Shown here: positions 19,411-28,422 of the stretch, piece after piece
How the letters are laid out: the number at the start of each line of letters is the position of its first letter
How positions within the stretch are numbered: the first letter of the stretch is position 1
Assembly (NCBI RefSeq): GCF_004118855.1
Contig: NZ_PDKF01000004.1
Span: 707,604 to 771,603, forward strand
Reading direction: 5' to 3'
Length of the DNA: 64,000 nt
Origin: Arcobacter sp. CECT 8983
GTDB taxonomy: Bacteria; Campylobacterota; Campylobacteria; Campylobacterales; Arcobacteraceae
Position numbers and translations under genes: made by a program
Notes under the pieces: model-generated
Databases searched by the model: none
Told to the model about the DNA's origin: nothing
What the model saw: only the letters and a program-made list of their open reading frames with translations

Positions 19411-20070
19411 ATGGCATTTAATCTTGTTAATGAATCAATATTTTATGATGATTTTAAAGCAATTGACTCTTTAACACTAAGTATCCAAAAGGGCGAAAAA
19501 GTAGCTCTTTTGGGTAAAAGTGGAAGTGGAAAGTCAACACTTTTAAAAAGAATGTTTGAACTTCAAAAAGAGTTTTCTTCTTATATTCCTCAAGAGTTAG
19601 GTTTAGTAAATAATTTATCAGTTTTCCATAATGTATATATTTCAAAACTAGATTCAAACTCCTTATTTTATAATATTAGAAATTTTATTGTTCCATGTAA
19701 AAAACAAGTTAATGGGATTTCTAATGTTTTAAAAGATTTAATGCTTAATGATAAGCTATTTACTAAATCTTTGAATCTTTCAGGTGGTCAAAGACAAAGA
19801 GTTGCAATAGCAAGAGCAATATATGGACAAAACTCTATTTTACTTGCCGATGAGCCAGTTTCTGCTTTAGATGAGTTTTTATCAAAAAAAGTTATTGAAA
19901 AACTAAACTCTTCTTTTGAAACTGTAATTTGTACAATGCATAATGTTGATTTAGCAATTGAAAATTTTGATCGAATCATTGGTTTAAAGGATGGTTTTAT
20001 TTTAGTAGATAAACACTCTTCAGAATTAACAGACGAAGATAGAAATAGACTTTATCATGCTACAAAGTAA
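19411..20070 (+). CDS. ABC transporter ATPase, putative selenate importer
   Basis: The ATP-binding subunit (219 residues) has Walker A GKSGSGKS, signature NLSGGQRQRVAIARA, Walker B ILLADEP and switch His in CTMHNVD. It resembles PhnC but is short and compact. The ATG at 19411, two bases after the stop of the binding-protein gene, is the likely start; a TTG at 19402 would add three residues. Its last codons overlap the permease gene by 14 bp, so the three subunits are co-translated. Confidence 0.85.
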   Translation: MAFNLVNESIFYDDFKAIDSLTLSIQKGEKVALLGKSGSGKSTLLKRMFELQKEFSSYIPQELGLVNNLSVFHNVYISKLDSNSLFYNIRNFIVPCKKQVNGISNVLKDLMLNDKLFTKSLNLSGGQRQRVAIARAIYGQNSILLADEPVSALDEFLSKKVIEKLNSSFETVICTMHNVDLAIENFDRIIGLKDGFILVDKHSSELTDEDRNRLYHATK

Positions 20071-21538
20071 AAGTTTAAATGTATCAGTTATATTTTTAGC
20101 TGTTGCAGTTATTTCTATTTTTTTTGCAGATTTTTCAATCTCAACTTTAGAACCTTTTTTAGAATTAAAGAAGTTTTCTCTTGGAATCTTTCAAATAAAT
20201 ATTTTTGAAGTACCAAAATTAATTCCAGCACTTTTTACTACAATTTCAATTGCTGTTGTTGCAATGCTTGTATCTTCTATTATTGGATTTTTCTTAGCTT
20301 TACTTTTTGAAAACTTTTTTATAAGAATAACTTTGGCTTTTACAAGAGCTATCCATGAACTTTTTTGGGCATTAATCTTTTTACAAATATTTGGATTAAA
20401 TACTTTAACTGCACTTCTTGCAATTATTCTACCTTATAGTGCAATTTTAGCAAAAGTTTATGCAGAAATATTACAAGAACATGATACTTTTCCTAAAGAG
20501 TTAAAAGGAAAATCAAAGGTTTCATATTATTTTTATACAAAAATTCCAGATGCATTTGCTCACCTTCTAGCATATACTTATTATAGATTTGAGTGTGCTT
20601 TAAGATCAACTGCTATTTTAGGTTTTGTTGGGATTACAACTTTAGGTTATTATTTGTCTTCTTCTTTTATGCAAGGCTATTATAATGAAGTATGGTTGCT
20701 ATTAATCATGTTTTATATAATCATTGCAACTATTAGGTGGTGGTTAAATAAATATACAGTTATTCCTGTTGTAGTATCATCTTTATTTTATTTAGATGAT
20801 TTTGCAACAGTTAACTTTGATAACTTTATTAGATTTATTACAAAAGACATTATTCCTTACCCAATAAAAACAGATAAACCTTTTAGTGAAGTTATTTTTT
20901 GGTTTGAGTCTATTTTAAAAGAAGAGATAGTAGTTGGAGTTTTTAATACAATTTTATTAACTCAAATTTCATTAGTTTTAACAGCTGTTTTAGCCCTTGC
21001 AACTTTTCCTTTAGTTTCAAAGAAATTTACAAATAAGTTCTTTAGAACTCTTTCTCATGTTTTTTTAGTAATTTTAAGATCTACTCCTGAGTATATTTTA
21101 GCATATCTGTTTTTACAAATCTTTGGTCCATCAATGCTTCCAGCGGCACTTGCTCTTATGCTTCACAATGGAGCAATTATAGGTTTTCTTATGGGACAAC
21201 AAACTGATCAAATAGATTTTAGACTAGATGTAACAAAAAAGAAAAATGAGCTTTATTTATATGAAGTATTACCAAGAATCTATTCTCAATTTTTAGCTTT
21301 CCTTTTCTACAGATGGGAAATAATTATGAGAGAGTCTGCAATCTTAGGAATACTAGGAGTTGCAACGTTAGGTTTCTTTATTGACTCTGCTATTGCAGAT
21401 TTTAGACTTGATAAGATGATGTTATTATTAATAGTAACAGCTATTTTAAATATCTGTATTGATTTGATTTCTAAAAAGAGTAGGGATTATTTGAAAGTAG
21501 AAAAAAGTATAACTTCTTGTGGGTGTGATTTAAAATAA
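20057..21538 (+). CDS. Fused double ABC permease, putative selenate importer
   Basis: The 493-residue protein contains two PhnE-like permease domains in tandem. The first covers about 45-235 (PKLIPALFTTISIAVVAMLVSS; FECALRSTAILGFVGITTLGYYL) and the second about 285-480 (VVGVFNTILLTQISLVLTAVLA; WEIIMRESAILGILGVATLGFFI). Each half carries its own coupling loop, so one polypeptide can form the whole membrane pore instead of a homodimer. It ends with a Cys-containing tail, TSCGCDLK. A strong hairpin terminator follows. Confidence 0.85.
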   Translation: MLQSKSLNVSVIFLAVAVISIFFADFSISTLEPFLELKKFSLGIFQINIFEVPKLIPALFTTISIAVVAMLVSSIIGFFLALLFENFFIRITLAFTRAIHELFWALIFLQIFGLNTLTALLAIILPYSAILAKVYAEILQEHDTFPKELKGKSKVSYYFYTKIPDAFAHLLAYTYYRFECALRSTAILGFVGITTLGYYLSSSFMQGYYNEVWLLLIMFYIIIATIRWWLNKYTVIPVVVSSLFYLDDFATVNFDNFIRFITKDIIPYPIKTDKPFSEVIFWFESILKEEIVVGVFNTILLTQISLVLTAVLALATFPLVSKKFTNKFFRTLSHVFLVILRSTPEYILAYLFLQIFGPSMLPAALALMLHNGAIIGFLMGQQTDQIDFRLDVTKKKNELYLYEVLPRIYSQFLAFLFYRWEIIMRESAILGILGVATLGFFIDSAIADFRLDKMMLLLIVTAILNICIDLISKKSRDYLKVEKSITSCGCDLK

Positions 21539-21558
21539 GAAGAGTTATCTTCTTATTT
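21533..21558. terminator. Bidirectional terminator
   Basis: AAATAAGAAGA and TCTTCTTATTT form a perfect 11-bp stem around GTTA, followed by AATTTTT. It lies between the permease gene and the convergent gene at 21564 and includes the permease stop codon. Confidence 0.85.
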
Positions 21559-21563
21559 AATTT

Positions 21564-22058
21564 TTAGATAATTACTTCATTTAAAGCAGTATCTCTAACT
21601 TTTTGAATTTTAAATGTTGCATTAGCAACTTTTCTTGCTGTATCTTCACCATATTTCTCAATAACAGCTTCAATACTATTTATCTCTTTTCTTGTAAAAA
21701 GTGATTTATCAAACTCTTCTTCCATTTTTATAAATTTTAGTTCTATAAACTTATCTTTTGTAAGAACTTCAATATCCAAATAGTCAAGTAACTCTTGAAT
21801 AATATAAAGTCTCTCATCTTCTTCATCTAGGTCTTCACTATTTGCAATAATATCAAATATCTCACTAATAACAACTGGCTCAGGATTTCTTTTATCTTTT
21901 ATATATTCTTCATTAAATATTTTTTCACCAGTTTTCTTTTGGTGTTCAAAATCCATTAAAAAAAGTAGAATAGCTACCTTTCTGTCATTTAGATGTTTTA
22001 CATCTTTTTCAATCATATATAAAATTGCATTTGCAATTTTTGTAATATCAATTTTCAA
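21564..22058 (-). CDS. Uncharacterised protein, possibly Panacea/SocA-like
   Basis: I do not recognise this 164-residue protein with certainty. It is acidic, soluble and mostly helical. The opening (IANAILYMIEKDVKHLNDRKVAILLFLMDFEHQKKTGEKIFNEE...) and the tail (LFTRKEINSIEAVIEKYGEDTARKVANATFKI) resemble the Panacea (DUF4065, SocA-like) fold, which in other settings acts as an antitoxin or protease adaptor. No toxin gene is adjacent. It lies 10 bp downstream of the response regulator, so it is likely part of that signalling operon. Confidence 0.45.
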   Translation of the reverse strand: MKIDITKIANAILYMIEKDVKHLNDRKVAILLFLMDFEHQKKTGEKIFNEEYIKDKRNPEPVVISEIFDIIANSEDLDEEDERLYIIQELLDYLDIEVLTKDKFIELKFIKMEEEFDKSLFTRKEINSIEAVIEKYGEDTARKVANATFKIQKVRDTALNEVII

Positions 22059-22068
22059 TTTTTTCCTT

Positions 22069-22734
22069 TTATATTAAGTCTAATGCTTTTTCATTAAACG
22101 TGTATGTTTTATGTGCAACTTTTGTAAGAATATCTTTTGCAGCTAAATCTTTAAAAAGTTTAATTAGTGTTGGTTTAGAAATACAAATTTCATTCATAAT
22201 ATCACTATAAGAAGCATGAAGTTGATTTTTTTTATCTAAATTACTAATAATATATTTTACAACATCTACTTGTTTACTATCTGTTATAGCAGAGATAGTT
22301 TTAATAATATTTGAATTCTTTTCTATTTCTTGTGATTGAACAATTGGAAAAAGTACATCATGCAAAGTATTTAGAAGTTCTTTTATATTTATAGGTTTTA
22401 CAATATAGTTCTCTACTTTTAATTTAATTGCATCTAAAAGATATTTTGTATCAGTATGTGCAGTTGTTAAAATTGTTGGAATAGTTCTTTCTTCCTCTTT
22501 TAAACTTCTTAAAAAATCAATTCCATTTTCCTCTTCTAATAGAATATCAGAAATAATAAGGTCAACTTTTTTACACTCAAGTATTTCTAAAGCTTCTTTT
22601 GAAGTATTTACTGCATAAACATTTGCAACAAAATCATCAAGTATATCTTTTGTGTGTGTTAATAGTGATTTGTCATCCTCTAAATAAAGAATATTAAACT
22701 TATTTAGAATATTAAGGTCTCTTTCTGACATCAA
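22069..22734 (-). CDS. Response regulator with C-terminal winged-helix domain
   Basis: The 221-residue protein has an N-terminal receiver (LYLEDDKSLL, phospho-Asp in LIISDILLEEENG, TTAHT, Lys in IVKPINIKEL) and a C-terminal part (about 150-221) that looks like a winged helix-turn-helix (YSDIMNEICISKPTLIKLFKDLAAKDILTKVA). It overlaps the kinase gene by 4 bp, a cognate pair. Divergent formate dehydrogenase genes start at 25627, so it may control them; that is inference from position. Confidence 0.88.
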   Translation of the reverse strand: MMSERDLNILNKFNILYLEDDKSLLTHTKDILDDFVANVYAVNTSKEALEILECKKVDLIISDILLEEENGIDFLRSLKEEERTIPTILTTAHTDTKYLLDAIKLKVENYIVKPINIKELLNTLHDVLFPIVQSQEIEKNSNIIKTISAITDSKQVDVVKYIISNLDKKNQLHASYSDIMNEICISKPTLIKLFKDLAAKDILTKVAHKTYTFNEKALDLI

Positions 22735-24323
22735 TCTTTTCCTTCTGTTTTTGTATCAAGTGGTATATCTATAATAAATAGTGCACCATGTTCTAAATTG
22801 TATCCATCTATTTTATTAAAAACATTCTTACATTTTATATTTCCATTCATATGTCTTTCAATAATTTGCTTAGACATATAAAGTCCAATACCTGTTCCTG
22901 CACTTTTGTATTTAGTTGTATAATATGGCTCAAAAATTTGAGGAAGGATAGTTTCATCTATTCCTCCACCATTGTCATAGATATTTATTCTTGCGTAATC
23001 TTTGTGTTCTTTAACAACAATCTTAATATATCTATCTTTAACTAAATTTTTTAAAGCATCTTTAGAATTAGAGATTATATTTAAAAAAACATGAGATAAT
23101 TCATTATAAAAACCATATATTTTTAGATCTTTTTCTACAATCAACCTTAAGTTGATATTGTCCTTTTCTAAAATATATTTAGAAAGTTCAATTGAGTGTT
23201 CTAAACATTTTTTTAAACTAAAAGAAGATTTGTCTTTATTTGGACTAAAGAAGTTTTGAAAATCCTCTAGGGTATTTGACATACTTTCAGCAAGTAAGAT
23301 TGCATCTTCTGTTTTTTGTTCAACAAATTCAAAAGATAGTTTTCCAAGTTCCATTTTTGTTTGAAAAGATTGAATAATCATCATCAAAGAACCTAAAGGC
23401 TGTCTCCATTGGTGGGCTATATTTCCAAGCATTTCACCAAGTGAAGCAAGCTTAGATTGTTGGAACATTATTAAATCTTTTTTTCTAGAGTTTGCAACTT
23501 CTTTTTGGATTTTAACTTCAAGATAATCATTAAGTTCTTGTAACTCTTTTGTTTTTTCATCAACGGCATCTTCAAGCCTAAAGTGAAGTTTTCTAAAGTT
23601 GTTAATTAAAAGAGTTGATAAAATAATTGAAAACAAAAATACAAATACAATTGAGATATTTAATACAGTTGTTAGAGTACTAAAAGTTTTTAATGTTTCT
23701 CTTCTTTCGCTAATTGCCAAGGTTAAATCATAGTTAGAAAGATTTGTAATATAGATATTAATTGAATTTATTTCAAAATATATTTCATTAATTAAGTCTG
23801 ATGTTTCTATTGATTGACCATTTTCTAAAAGTTTTACTGCTTTTTGTATTTTTTTATGTAGCTCTAAAATTTTATCATCAATATTTGAAATAATACTATC
23901 TTGTAAAATCTGGCTTGTAGAATTATAGCTTACTCCAAAAAGTTCATTAATTTTTCTTGTTACATATGATTTTTTAAAGTTTGCATTTTTTGAAGTTTTT
24001 AAATAAGTATGCCAGTTCTTATTAATAAGTTGTTGCCCTAAGAGAATTATCTCTTTTGATTGTTGTATAGAGATATTATTTTTCTGTATATCATAAAGAG
24101 TATCGTAAATATTTATTTTATAAGTATCTTTGATTTTTTCTAATTTAATAATAGGTTTTGTTCTTTTCTCAAAAAGGATATCAAAGTCATTTTTTAAAGT
24201 ATAAATCGATATTTGTGAAAGTATGATAATAGAAATCATTCCCCCTGTAATAATAAATATTAAAATAGAGGTTTTGTAAGAAAATGGTAAATCGTCGAAG
24301 TAAGACCAAATTTTTTTAATCAT
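22731..24323 (-). CDS. Sensor histidine kinase
   Basis: The 530-residue membrane kinase has helices at about 18-40 and 215-240 around a periplasmic helical domain, then a coiled coil and the H box LASLGEMLGNIAHQWRQPLGSL. The ATPase part has NIISNSKDAL, DNGGGIDE, IFEPYYTTKY and GTGIGLYMSK. It overlaps the upstream binding-protein gene by 8 bp and the regulator by 4 bp. The periplasmic four-helix type domain could receive a signal from the neighbouring binding protein. Confidence 0.92.
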   Translation of the reverse strand: MIKKIWSYFDDLPFSYKTSILIFIITGGMISIIILSQISIYTLKNDFDILFEKRTKPIIKLEKIKDTYKINIYDTLYDIQKNNISIQQSKEIILLGQQLINKNWHTYLKTSKNANFKKSYVTRKINELFGVSYNSTSQILQDSIISNIDDKILELHKKIQKAVKLLENGQSIETSDLINEIYFEINSINIYITNLSNYDLTLAISERRETLKTFSTLTTVLNISIVFVFLFSIILSTLLINNFRKLHFRLEDAVDEKTKELQELNDYLEVKIQKEVANSRKKDLIMFQQSKLASLGEMLGNIAHQWRQPLGSLMMIIQSFQTKMELGKLSFEFVEQKTEDAILLAESMSNTLEDFQNFFSPNKDKSSFSLKKCLEHSIELSKYILEKDNINLRLIVEKDLKIYGFYNELSHVFLNIISNSKDALKNLVKDRYIKIVVKEHKDYARINIYDNGGGIDETILPQIFEPYYTTKYKSAGTGIGLYMSKQIIERHMNGNIKCKNVFNKIDGYNLEHGALFIIDIPLDTKTEGKD

Positions 24324-25461
24324 ATTTTATCTCTTCAAAGGTATGGTTTTTATATTTAAATAAATATACATTATTTAATAATTGATGATTTTTATATTCA
24401 ATTTTTATACCCTTTAGTACATTATTAGGAATAGTTTTAATTGCTTTTAAAAACTTAGCTTGTGTAATATCTCCATTTATTCTTTTTATAGCTTCAACAG
24501 TAGTTTTAGCAGCTAAAAAAGATTCTAAAGATACAAATCCTAATGGTTCTTTAGGAAAATACTTTTTCATGATATTTCTATATTCTGCAACTATTCTTAT
24601 TCTGTTGTCATAATAGGGTGGAACAACTTGTGAAAATAAAATATTAGAAGTTGAGTTATTAAGTTCATTTACCATCTCATTTGCATCGCCAAAAGAGATG
24701 TTACAAAAAATAGTATCTTTAAAGCTTTCATCCTCTTTTGCTTTTTTGATAAAATGTGCATTTGCTTCATATGCTCCAATCATGATTATTGCTTGAGGAT
24801 TATGGGATTTAATTTCTAAAAAGGCATGCCTAATAGAAAGAGTATTTCTTTTATACATTCCTTCACCTTGAATATCTAAGTTCTTTTTCTTTAAAGATTT
24901 AATCAAAGAAACATACCCTTCTTCTCCAAAAGTATCATTTTGATAAAAAACTGCAAATTTATCTATACCTTTTTTCTCATATAGATAGTTAACAATTTTA
25001 TCTATCTCTTCTTGATAAGAACTTCTAAAATTAATAAAATTATCAAGTTGTTTGTTTCTTAAAAATGATGCTCCAGAAAAAGGTGCAATAAAAGGAATTT
25101 CAAGTTTAGTAAGCTCAGGTATAATATTTTTAACAGTAGGTGTTCCTACAAAACCAAAAAGAGCAAAAATTCTATTATTGTCAACAAGTTTCGCAAGATT
25201 TTCTTTTGTTAGTTCAGGTTCATATTTATCATCATACCAAAGAAGTTTGATTTTTTTATTATTAGGAAGAAGCTTCATTTCATTTGCATAGTTAAAATAA
25301 GCATTAGCTCCAACATATACATTATGACCTACTGCTTTCATAATACCTGTTTTTGGAAGTGAAGTTCCTAAATATAAAGTGTCTTCATTAAATTCATTTT
25401 TATTTAATTTATAATAGCTTAAAATAAATATTAAAATAAATACTGAAATATATTTTATCAA
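24316..25461 (-). CDS. Periplasmic LivJ-type binding protein of a three-component sensor
   Basis: The 381-residue protein has an N-terminal hydrophobic anchor or signal (about 4-18) and a type-I periplasmic-binding fold: YLGTSLPKTGIMKAVGHNVYVGANAYF, LFGFVGTPTVKNIIPEL, PFIAPFSGASFLR, FAVFYQNDTFGEEGY, AIIMIGAYEANAHF. No permease or ATPase is nearby; instead it heads an operon with a kinase and a regulator. It is therefore probably a ligand receptor that reports to the kinase rather than a transport subunit. The ligand is unknown. Confidence 0.85.
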   Translation of the reverse strand: MIKYISVFILIFILSYYKLNKNEFNEDTLYLGTSLPKTGIMKAVGHNVYVGANAYFNYANEMKLLPNNKKIKLLWYDDKYEPELTKENLAKLVDNNRIFALFGFVGTPTVKNIIPELTKLEIPFIAPFSGASFLRNKQLDNFINFRSSYQEEIDKIVNYLYEKKGIDKFAVFYQNDTFGEEGYVSLIKSLKKKNLDIQGEGMYKRNTLSIRHAFLEIKSHNPQAIIMIGAYEANAHFIKKAKEDESFKDTIFCNISFGDANEMVNELNNSTSNILFSQVVPPYYDNRIRIVAEYRNIMKKYFPKEPLGFVSLESFLAAKTTVEAIKRINGDITQAKFLKAIKTIPNNVLKGIKIEYKNHQLLNNVYLFKYKNHTFEEIKYD

Positions 25462-25518
25462 ATAAAATCCTATATTTTTTTAAGATTATAGCATAACAGT
25501 CAAATAACTTTTACGAAA

Positions 25519-25544
25519 AGGTAACAGTTTTTTAAAATAGGTAA
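25519..25544. promoter_or_regulatory. Direct repeats AGGTAA, 20 bp apart, upstream of fdh
   Basis: AGGTAAC at 25519 and AGGTAAA at 25539 are spaced exactly 20 bp, two helical turns, within the 165-bp gap between the divergent sensor operon and the fdh operon. This is a plausible binding site for a dimeric response regulator. The rest of the gap is AT-rich without other clear structure. Confidence 0.4.
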
Positions 25545-25626
25545 ACTATATTTAACCTTTTAAGTTTCATATAAGTTTTAAGCTAATAGAATAAAGTAAA
25601 ATATTCTTTACCAAAAGGCATAGGTT

Positions 25627-27321
25627 ATGCAGGAATTTATATATTATAACAAAGATGGAATAGAATTTCCATTACCTGAAACAATTTTTGTAACTCAAAG
25701 TTTATCAGATATCCCTCAAAATGAATATATTGTATCAAATACAATAGGTACTCATGCAGAGCTTGTGGCTGATGAAATAGATTTTTATATAAAAAACTCT
25801 CAAGACTCTTTAGCAAATAAAATTAAAAATGTAGAAAAACTTTATGAAGTAAATGCAATTAGATTTGATAATGCAAAAGATATCACATTTAATCAAGAAG
25901 TATCAAATGGTGTATTATTAGTTTGTGATGATGAGCAAAAGAAACAAGTTTTAAAATCTATGGTTCCTGATGAATTTAACTTATTTCATGTAAATGAAGA
26001 CATTATTAAAGATATTAATGGTCATATTGGTAACTTAACAGTTATTGTAGATGATGACGGTGAAGATATTGAGTTAAGAGTAGATCAAATTATTTGGTTT
26101 GATGAAAAAGAGTTAGGATTAAAACAAAGTGGTTGTTTTGACCCACTAAAAAGCTCAATTGATGATGTATTAGCAACAATAAGACAAAATATAACTAATT
26201 ATGAATATAGAAAATTTACTACATATGATAAAACAATTTGTCAATATCATGAAAGAAGAGAAGAAATCTGTTCTAAATGTGAAGAAGTATGTCCTACAGT
26301 TGCTATTGTAAAAGACGATTCTAAAAAGCATTTAGAGTTTTCACAAATAGATTGCCATGGTTGTGGTGGATGTGTTTCTGTTTGTCCTAGTGGGGCAATT
26401 GATTATGCACCAACTTCAAGAAACTCTATTTTTGAAATGGCAGAACTTTATGAAGATACTCATCCTCTAATAGTTCCTCAAAAAATGAATATTGCAAATT
26501 TAGATATTGAAATAAAAGAAAATGTTTTACCTTTTGCAATTGACGGTGAAAAATTCTTAGATGAATCTACTTTATTAACAATAGCTCAAATCTCTGGTTC
26601 TCAACTTATTTTCTATACTGATTTTATATCAAAAGGAAGTGGAGATGCAATCAGAATTGTAAATGATATTTATCAAAGTAAATATGGAAAAGATGCAATT
26701 ATAGTTGCAATGAATGAAGAAGAGTTAAAGCTAGCTTTAGAAAAAGTAGCATTTATAGAAAACTCTCACTTTAACTTTAATCAAGATGGACTTAAAAAAA
26801 GAGAAGTTTTTTCTCATAGATTACAACGAATTGTGTCAGATGATGATTTAGGTGAAGTTAAAACAGGTGAGCATGTACATTATGGACTTGTAAAAGTAAA
26901 TGAAGATAAATGTACTCTTTGTTTAGTTTGTGTAGGAGCCTGTAACGTGGATGCATTACAAGCTGATGCATCCGACAATACACTAAGATTAAATCCTTCT
27001 TTATGTACTTCATGTGGTTACTGTGAAGTTTCATGTCCAGAAGCAGATTGTTTAACTATTGAAAGAGATGTTATTAAGTTAACTCCATCATGGTTTAAAG
27101 AGAATGTTTTAGCACAAGATGAGCTTTTTGCATGTGTAGAGTGTGGAAAAGAGTTTGCAACAACAAAATCAATTGAAAAAATAGCCACTATGATGGGACC
27201 TATCTTTGCAAGTGATCCTGTTAAAGAGAGATCTTTATATTGTTGTGCAGATTGTAAACCAAAAATTATGATGCAAAACTATTTTGATCAAAAAAAAGAA
27301 GGAATGGCAAATGCAAGATAA
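25627..27321 (+). CDS. Multi-cluster ferredoxin-like protein of the formate dehydrogenase locus
   Basis: The 564-residue soluble protein has a novel N-terminal region (1-200), then Fe-S motifs C205...C215-x2-C218-x3-C222 and C243-x2-C246-x2-C249-x3-C253, and two more ferredoxin motifs near 430-480 (CTLCLVCVGAC, CTSCGYCEVSC). A C-terminal CVECGKEF ... YCCADC region looks like a zinc- or cluster-binding ribbon. No signal peptide is visible. It opens the fdh operon and overlaps the chaperone gene. A role in electron transfer or FDH maturation on the cytoplasmic side is likely but not shown by sequence. Confidence 0.82.
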   Translation: MQEFIYYNKDGIEFPLPETIFVTQSLSDIPQNEYIVSNTIGTHAELVADEIDFYIKNSQDSLANKIKNVEKLYEVNAIRFDNAKDITFNQEVSNGVLLVCDDEQKKQVLKSMVPDEFNLFHVNEDIIKDINGHIGNLTVIVDDDGEDIELRVDQIIWFDEKELGLKQSGCFDPLKSSIDDVLATIRQNITNYEYRKFTTYDKTICQYHERREEICSKCEEVCPTVAIVKDDSKKHLEFSQIDCHGCGGCVSVCPSGAIDYAPTSRNSIFEMAELYEDTHPLIVPQKMNIANLDIEIKENVLPFAIDGEKFLDESTLLTIAQISGSQLIFYTDFISKGSGDAIRIVNDIYQSKYGKDAIIVAMNEEELKLALEKVAFIENSHFNFNQDGLKKREVFSHRLQRIVSDDDLGEVKTGEHVHYGLVKVNEDKCTLCLVCVGACNVDALQADASDNTLRLNPSLCTSCGYCEVSCPEADCLTIERDVIKLTPSWFKENVLAQDELFACVECGKEFATTKSIEKIATMMGPIFASDPVKERSLYCCADCKPKIMMQNYFDQKKEGMANAR

Positions 27322-28087
27322 TCAAGCAATAAATAAAGCAAGGGCTTTATATTACAACTTATTTGCAAACTTTTTTGTTCCTGCATCAGATGTGCAGAAC
27401 TATTTAGAGTTAGTTAAATTAGTTGATATTCTAAAGAAAAGTCCCCTTGATACAAATTCAGGAAATGCTTTAGAAAAGATTAATGAGTTACTTGATTCAA
27501 GTTCAAATGTAACACTTCTTCAAGAGTATGATGAAATATTTCATAGTCCAACTTCTAAGAATATTAGAACAACAGCTTCATACTATGATGAAGGTGTTGA
27601 ATCTGGTAAAAAAAGAGTTGAAATGATTAACTTTGTTGGAAAAACAAAATTAAGAAGAAATGAAAAAAAATATCATGAATATGAAGATTCAGTTGGATTT
27701 ATTTTTTCTTTAATGGCACAACTTACTGATTTAATTGCACAAGGTGAAAAAGAGTATGAAAATACAGTTCATTGTATTTTTGCGCAGATTTTAAATGACT
27801 TTATTGATGAGTTTGCAAAAGAACTTTATGAACATGATAAAGCAATTGTATATAAAGAATTAATGGTAGTTCTTCACTCTTTTATAGAATTTGAAAGACT
27901 TTATCTTGAAGTTTCAAAACCTATTCCAAAAGAAAAAGTTATAAAAACGCCAACTGCAGATAAAGATGAAGATATCTCAGAAGAAGAAAAAGAAAGAAGA
28001 GCAAGAAATAAAGCGTTAAAGGCACAAGGTCCAAAAGAAGAAGCTTGTCCTATTGATATTGCATATGATGTAGAAAGTAATATCTAA
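27311..28087 (+). CDS. TorD/DmsD-family molybdoenzyme chaperone
   Basis: This 258-residue all-helical protein (KARALYYNLFANFFVPASD; EYDEIFHSP; TTASYYDEGVESG) has TorD/DmsD features. Such chaperones bind the Tat signal and apoenzyme of molybdoenzymes until cofactor is loaded. The tail (about 215-258) is charged and ends after EEACPIDIAYDVESNI. I chose ATG 27311 with AAGGA upstream; a start at 27284 would extend the overlap with the ferredoxin gene. The Tat clients FdhX-like (28186) and FdhA (28423) follow. Confidence 0.82.
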   Translation: MQDNQAINKARALYYNLFANFFVPASDVQNYLELVKLVDILKKSPLDTNSGNALEKINELLDSSSNVTLLQEYDEIFHSPTSKNIRTTASYYDEGVESGKKRVEMINFVGKTKLRRNEKKYHEYEDSVGFIFSLMAQLTDLIAQGEKEYENTVHCIFAQILNDFIDEFAKELYEHDKAIVYKELMVVLHSFIEFERLYLEVSKPIPKEKVIKTPTADKDEDISEEEKERRARNKALKAQGPKEEACPIDIAYDVESNI

Positions 28088-28109
28088 AAAAAAGACTAGC
28101 CTTTGTTAG

Positions 28110-28150
28110 GAGATTTTATAAAGAAAGCTTTGCTTTTTTTATAAAGTCTC
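28110..28150 (+). other. Long stem-loop inside the fdh operon
   Basis: A 19-bp imperfect inverted repeat (GAGATTTTATAAAGAAAGC with GCTTTTTTTATAAAGTCTC, only G-U differences) closes a 3-base loop. It separates the accessory genes from the structural genes and has no U-tract after it, so it may be an RNA processing or stability element or an attenuator. The next gene has a near-perfect AAGGAGG. Confidence 0.65.
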
Positions 28151-28185
28151 TTAATCGGGGCTTAATTTCTATAAGGAGGTCAGTC

Positions 28186-28398
28186 ATGCAACAAAGCAGA
28201 AGAGATTTCGCTAAAAAAACTGCAATTGTTACAGCTGGAGCAGCAGTAGCTGCAGGAACTAGCGTATTGGCTGCTACTGGTAATTCATCGTATCAAGGTG
28301 ATTCAAATAATGGTGTTGTGAAGGGTACTTCAAGAAAAAAAGAGATCCTTTATAAAAAAACTGCGACTTGGGAAGAATATTACAAGAACGCAAAATAA
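28186..28398 (+). CDS. Small Tat-signal protein of the formate dehydrogenase region
   Basis: The 70-residue protein carries a twin-arginine signal (SRRDFAKKTAIVTAGAAVAAGT) and a short mature part with KKEILYKKTATWEEYYKNAK. Small Tat proteins of this kind sit upstream of fdhA in many proteobacterial formate dehydrogenase loci. It may be an export partner or small periplasmic subunit of FDH. A strong ribosome-binding site (AAGGAGG, 28172-28178 region) suggests high expression. It lies 24 bp before fdhA. Confidence 0.85.
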   Translation: MQQSRRDFAKKTAIVTAGAAVAAGTSVLAATGNSSYQGDSNNGVVKGTSRKKEILYKKTATWEEYYKNAK

Positions 28399-28422
28399 AT
28401 CAAATGATGGTAGGAGAAGCAT

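Noticed and set aside
18564-21538. Phosphonate uptake and degradation locus
   Set aside because: The binding protein and permease are PhnD/PhnE-like, but no C-P lyase, phosphonatase or related gene is present, and the genes are divergent from selD with shared palindromes, which favours selenium.
21564-22058. Toxin-antitoxin module with the Panacea-like protein as antitoxin
   Set aside because: No toxin-like gene is adjacent; the neighbours are a terminator and a response regulator.
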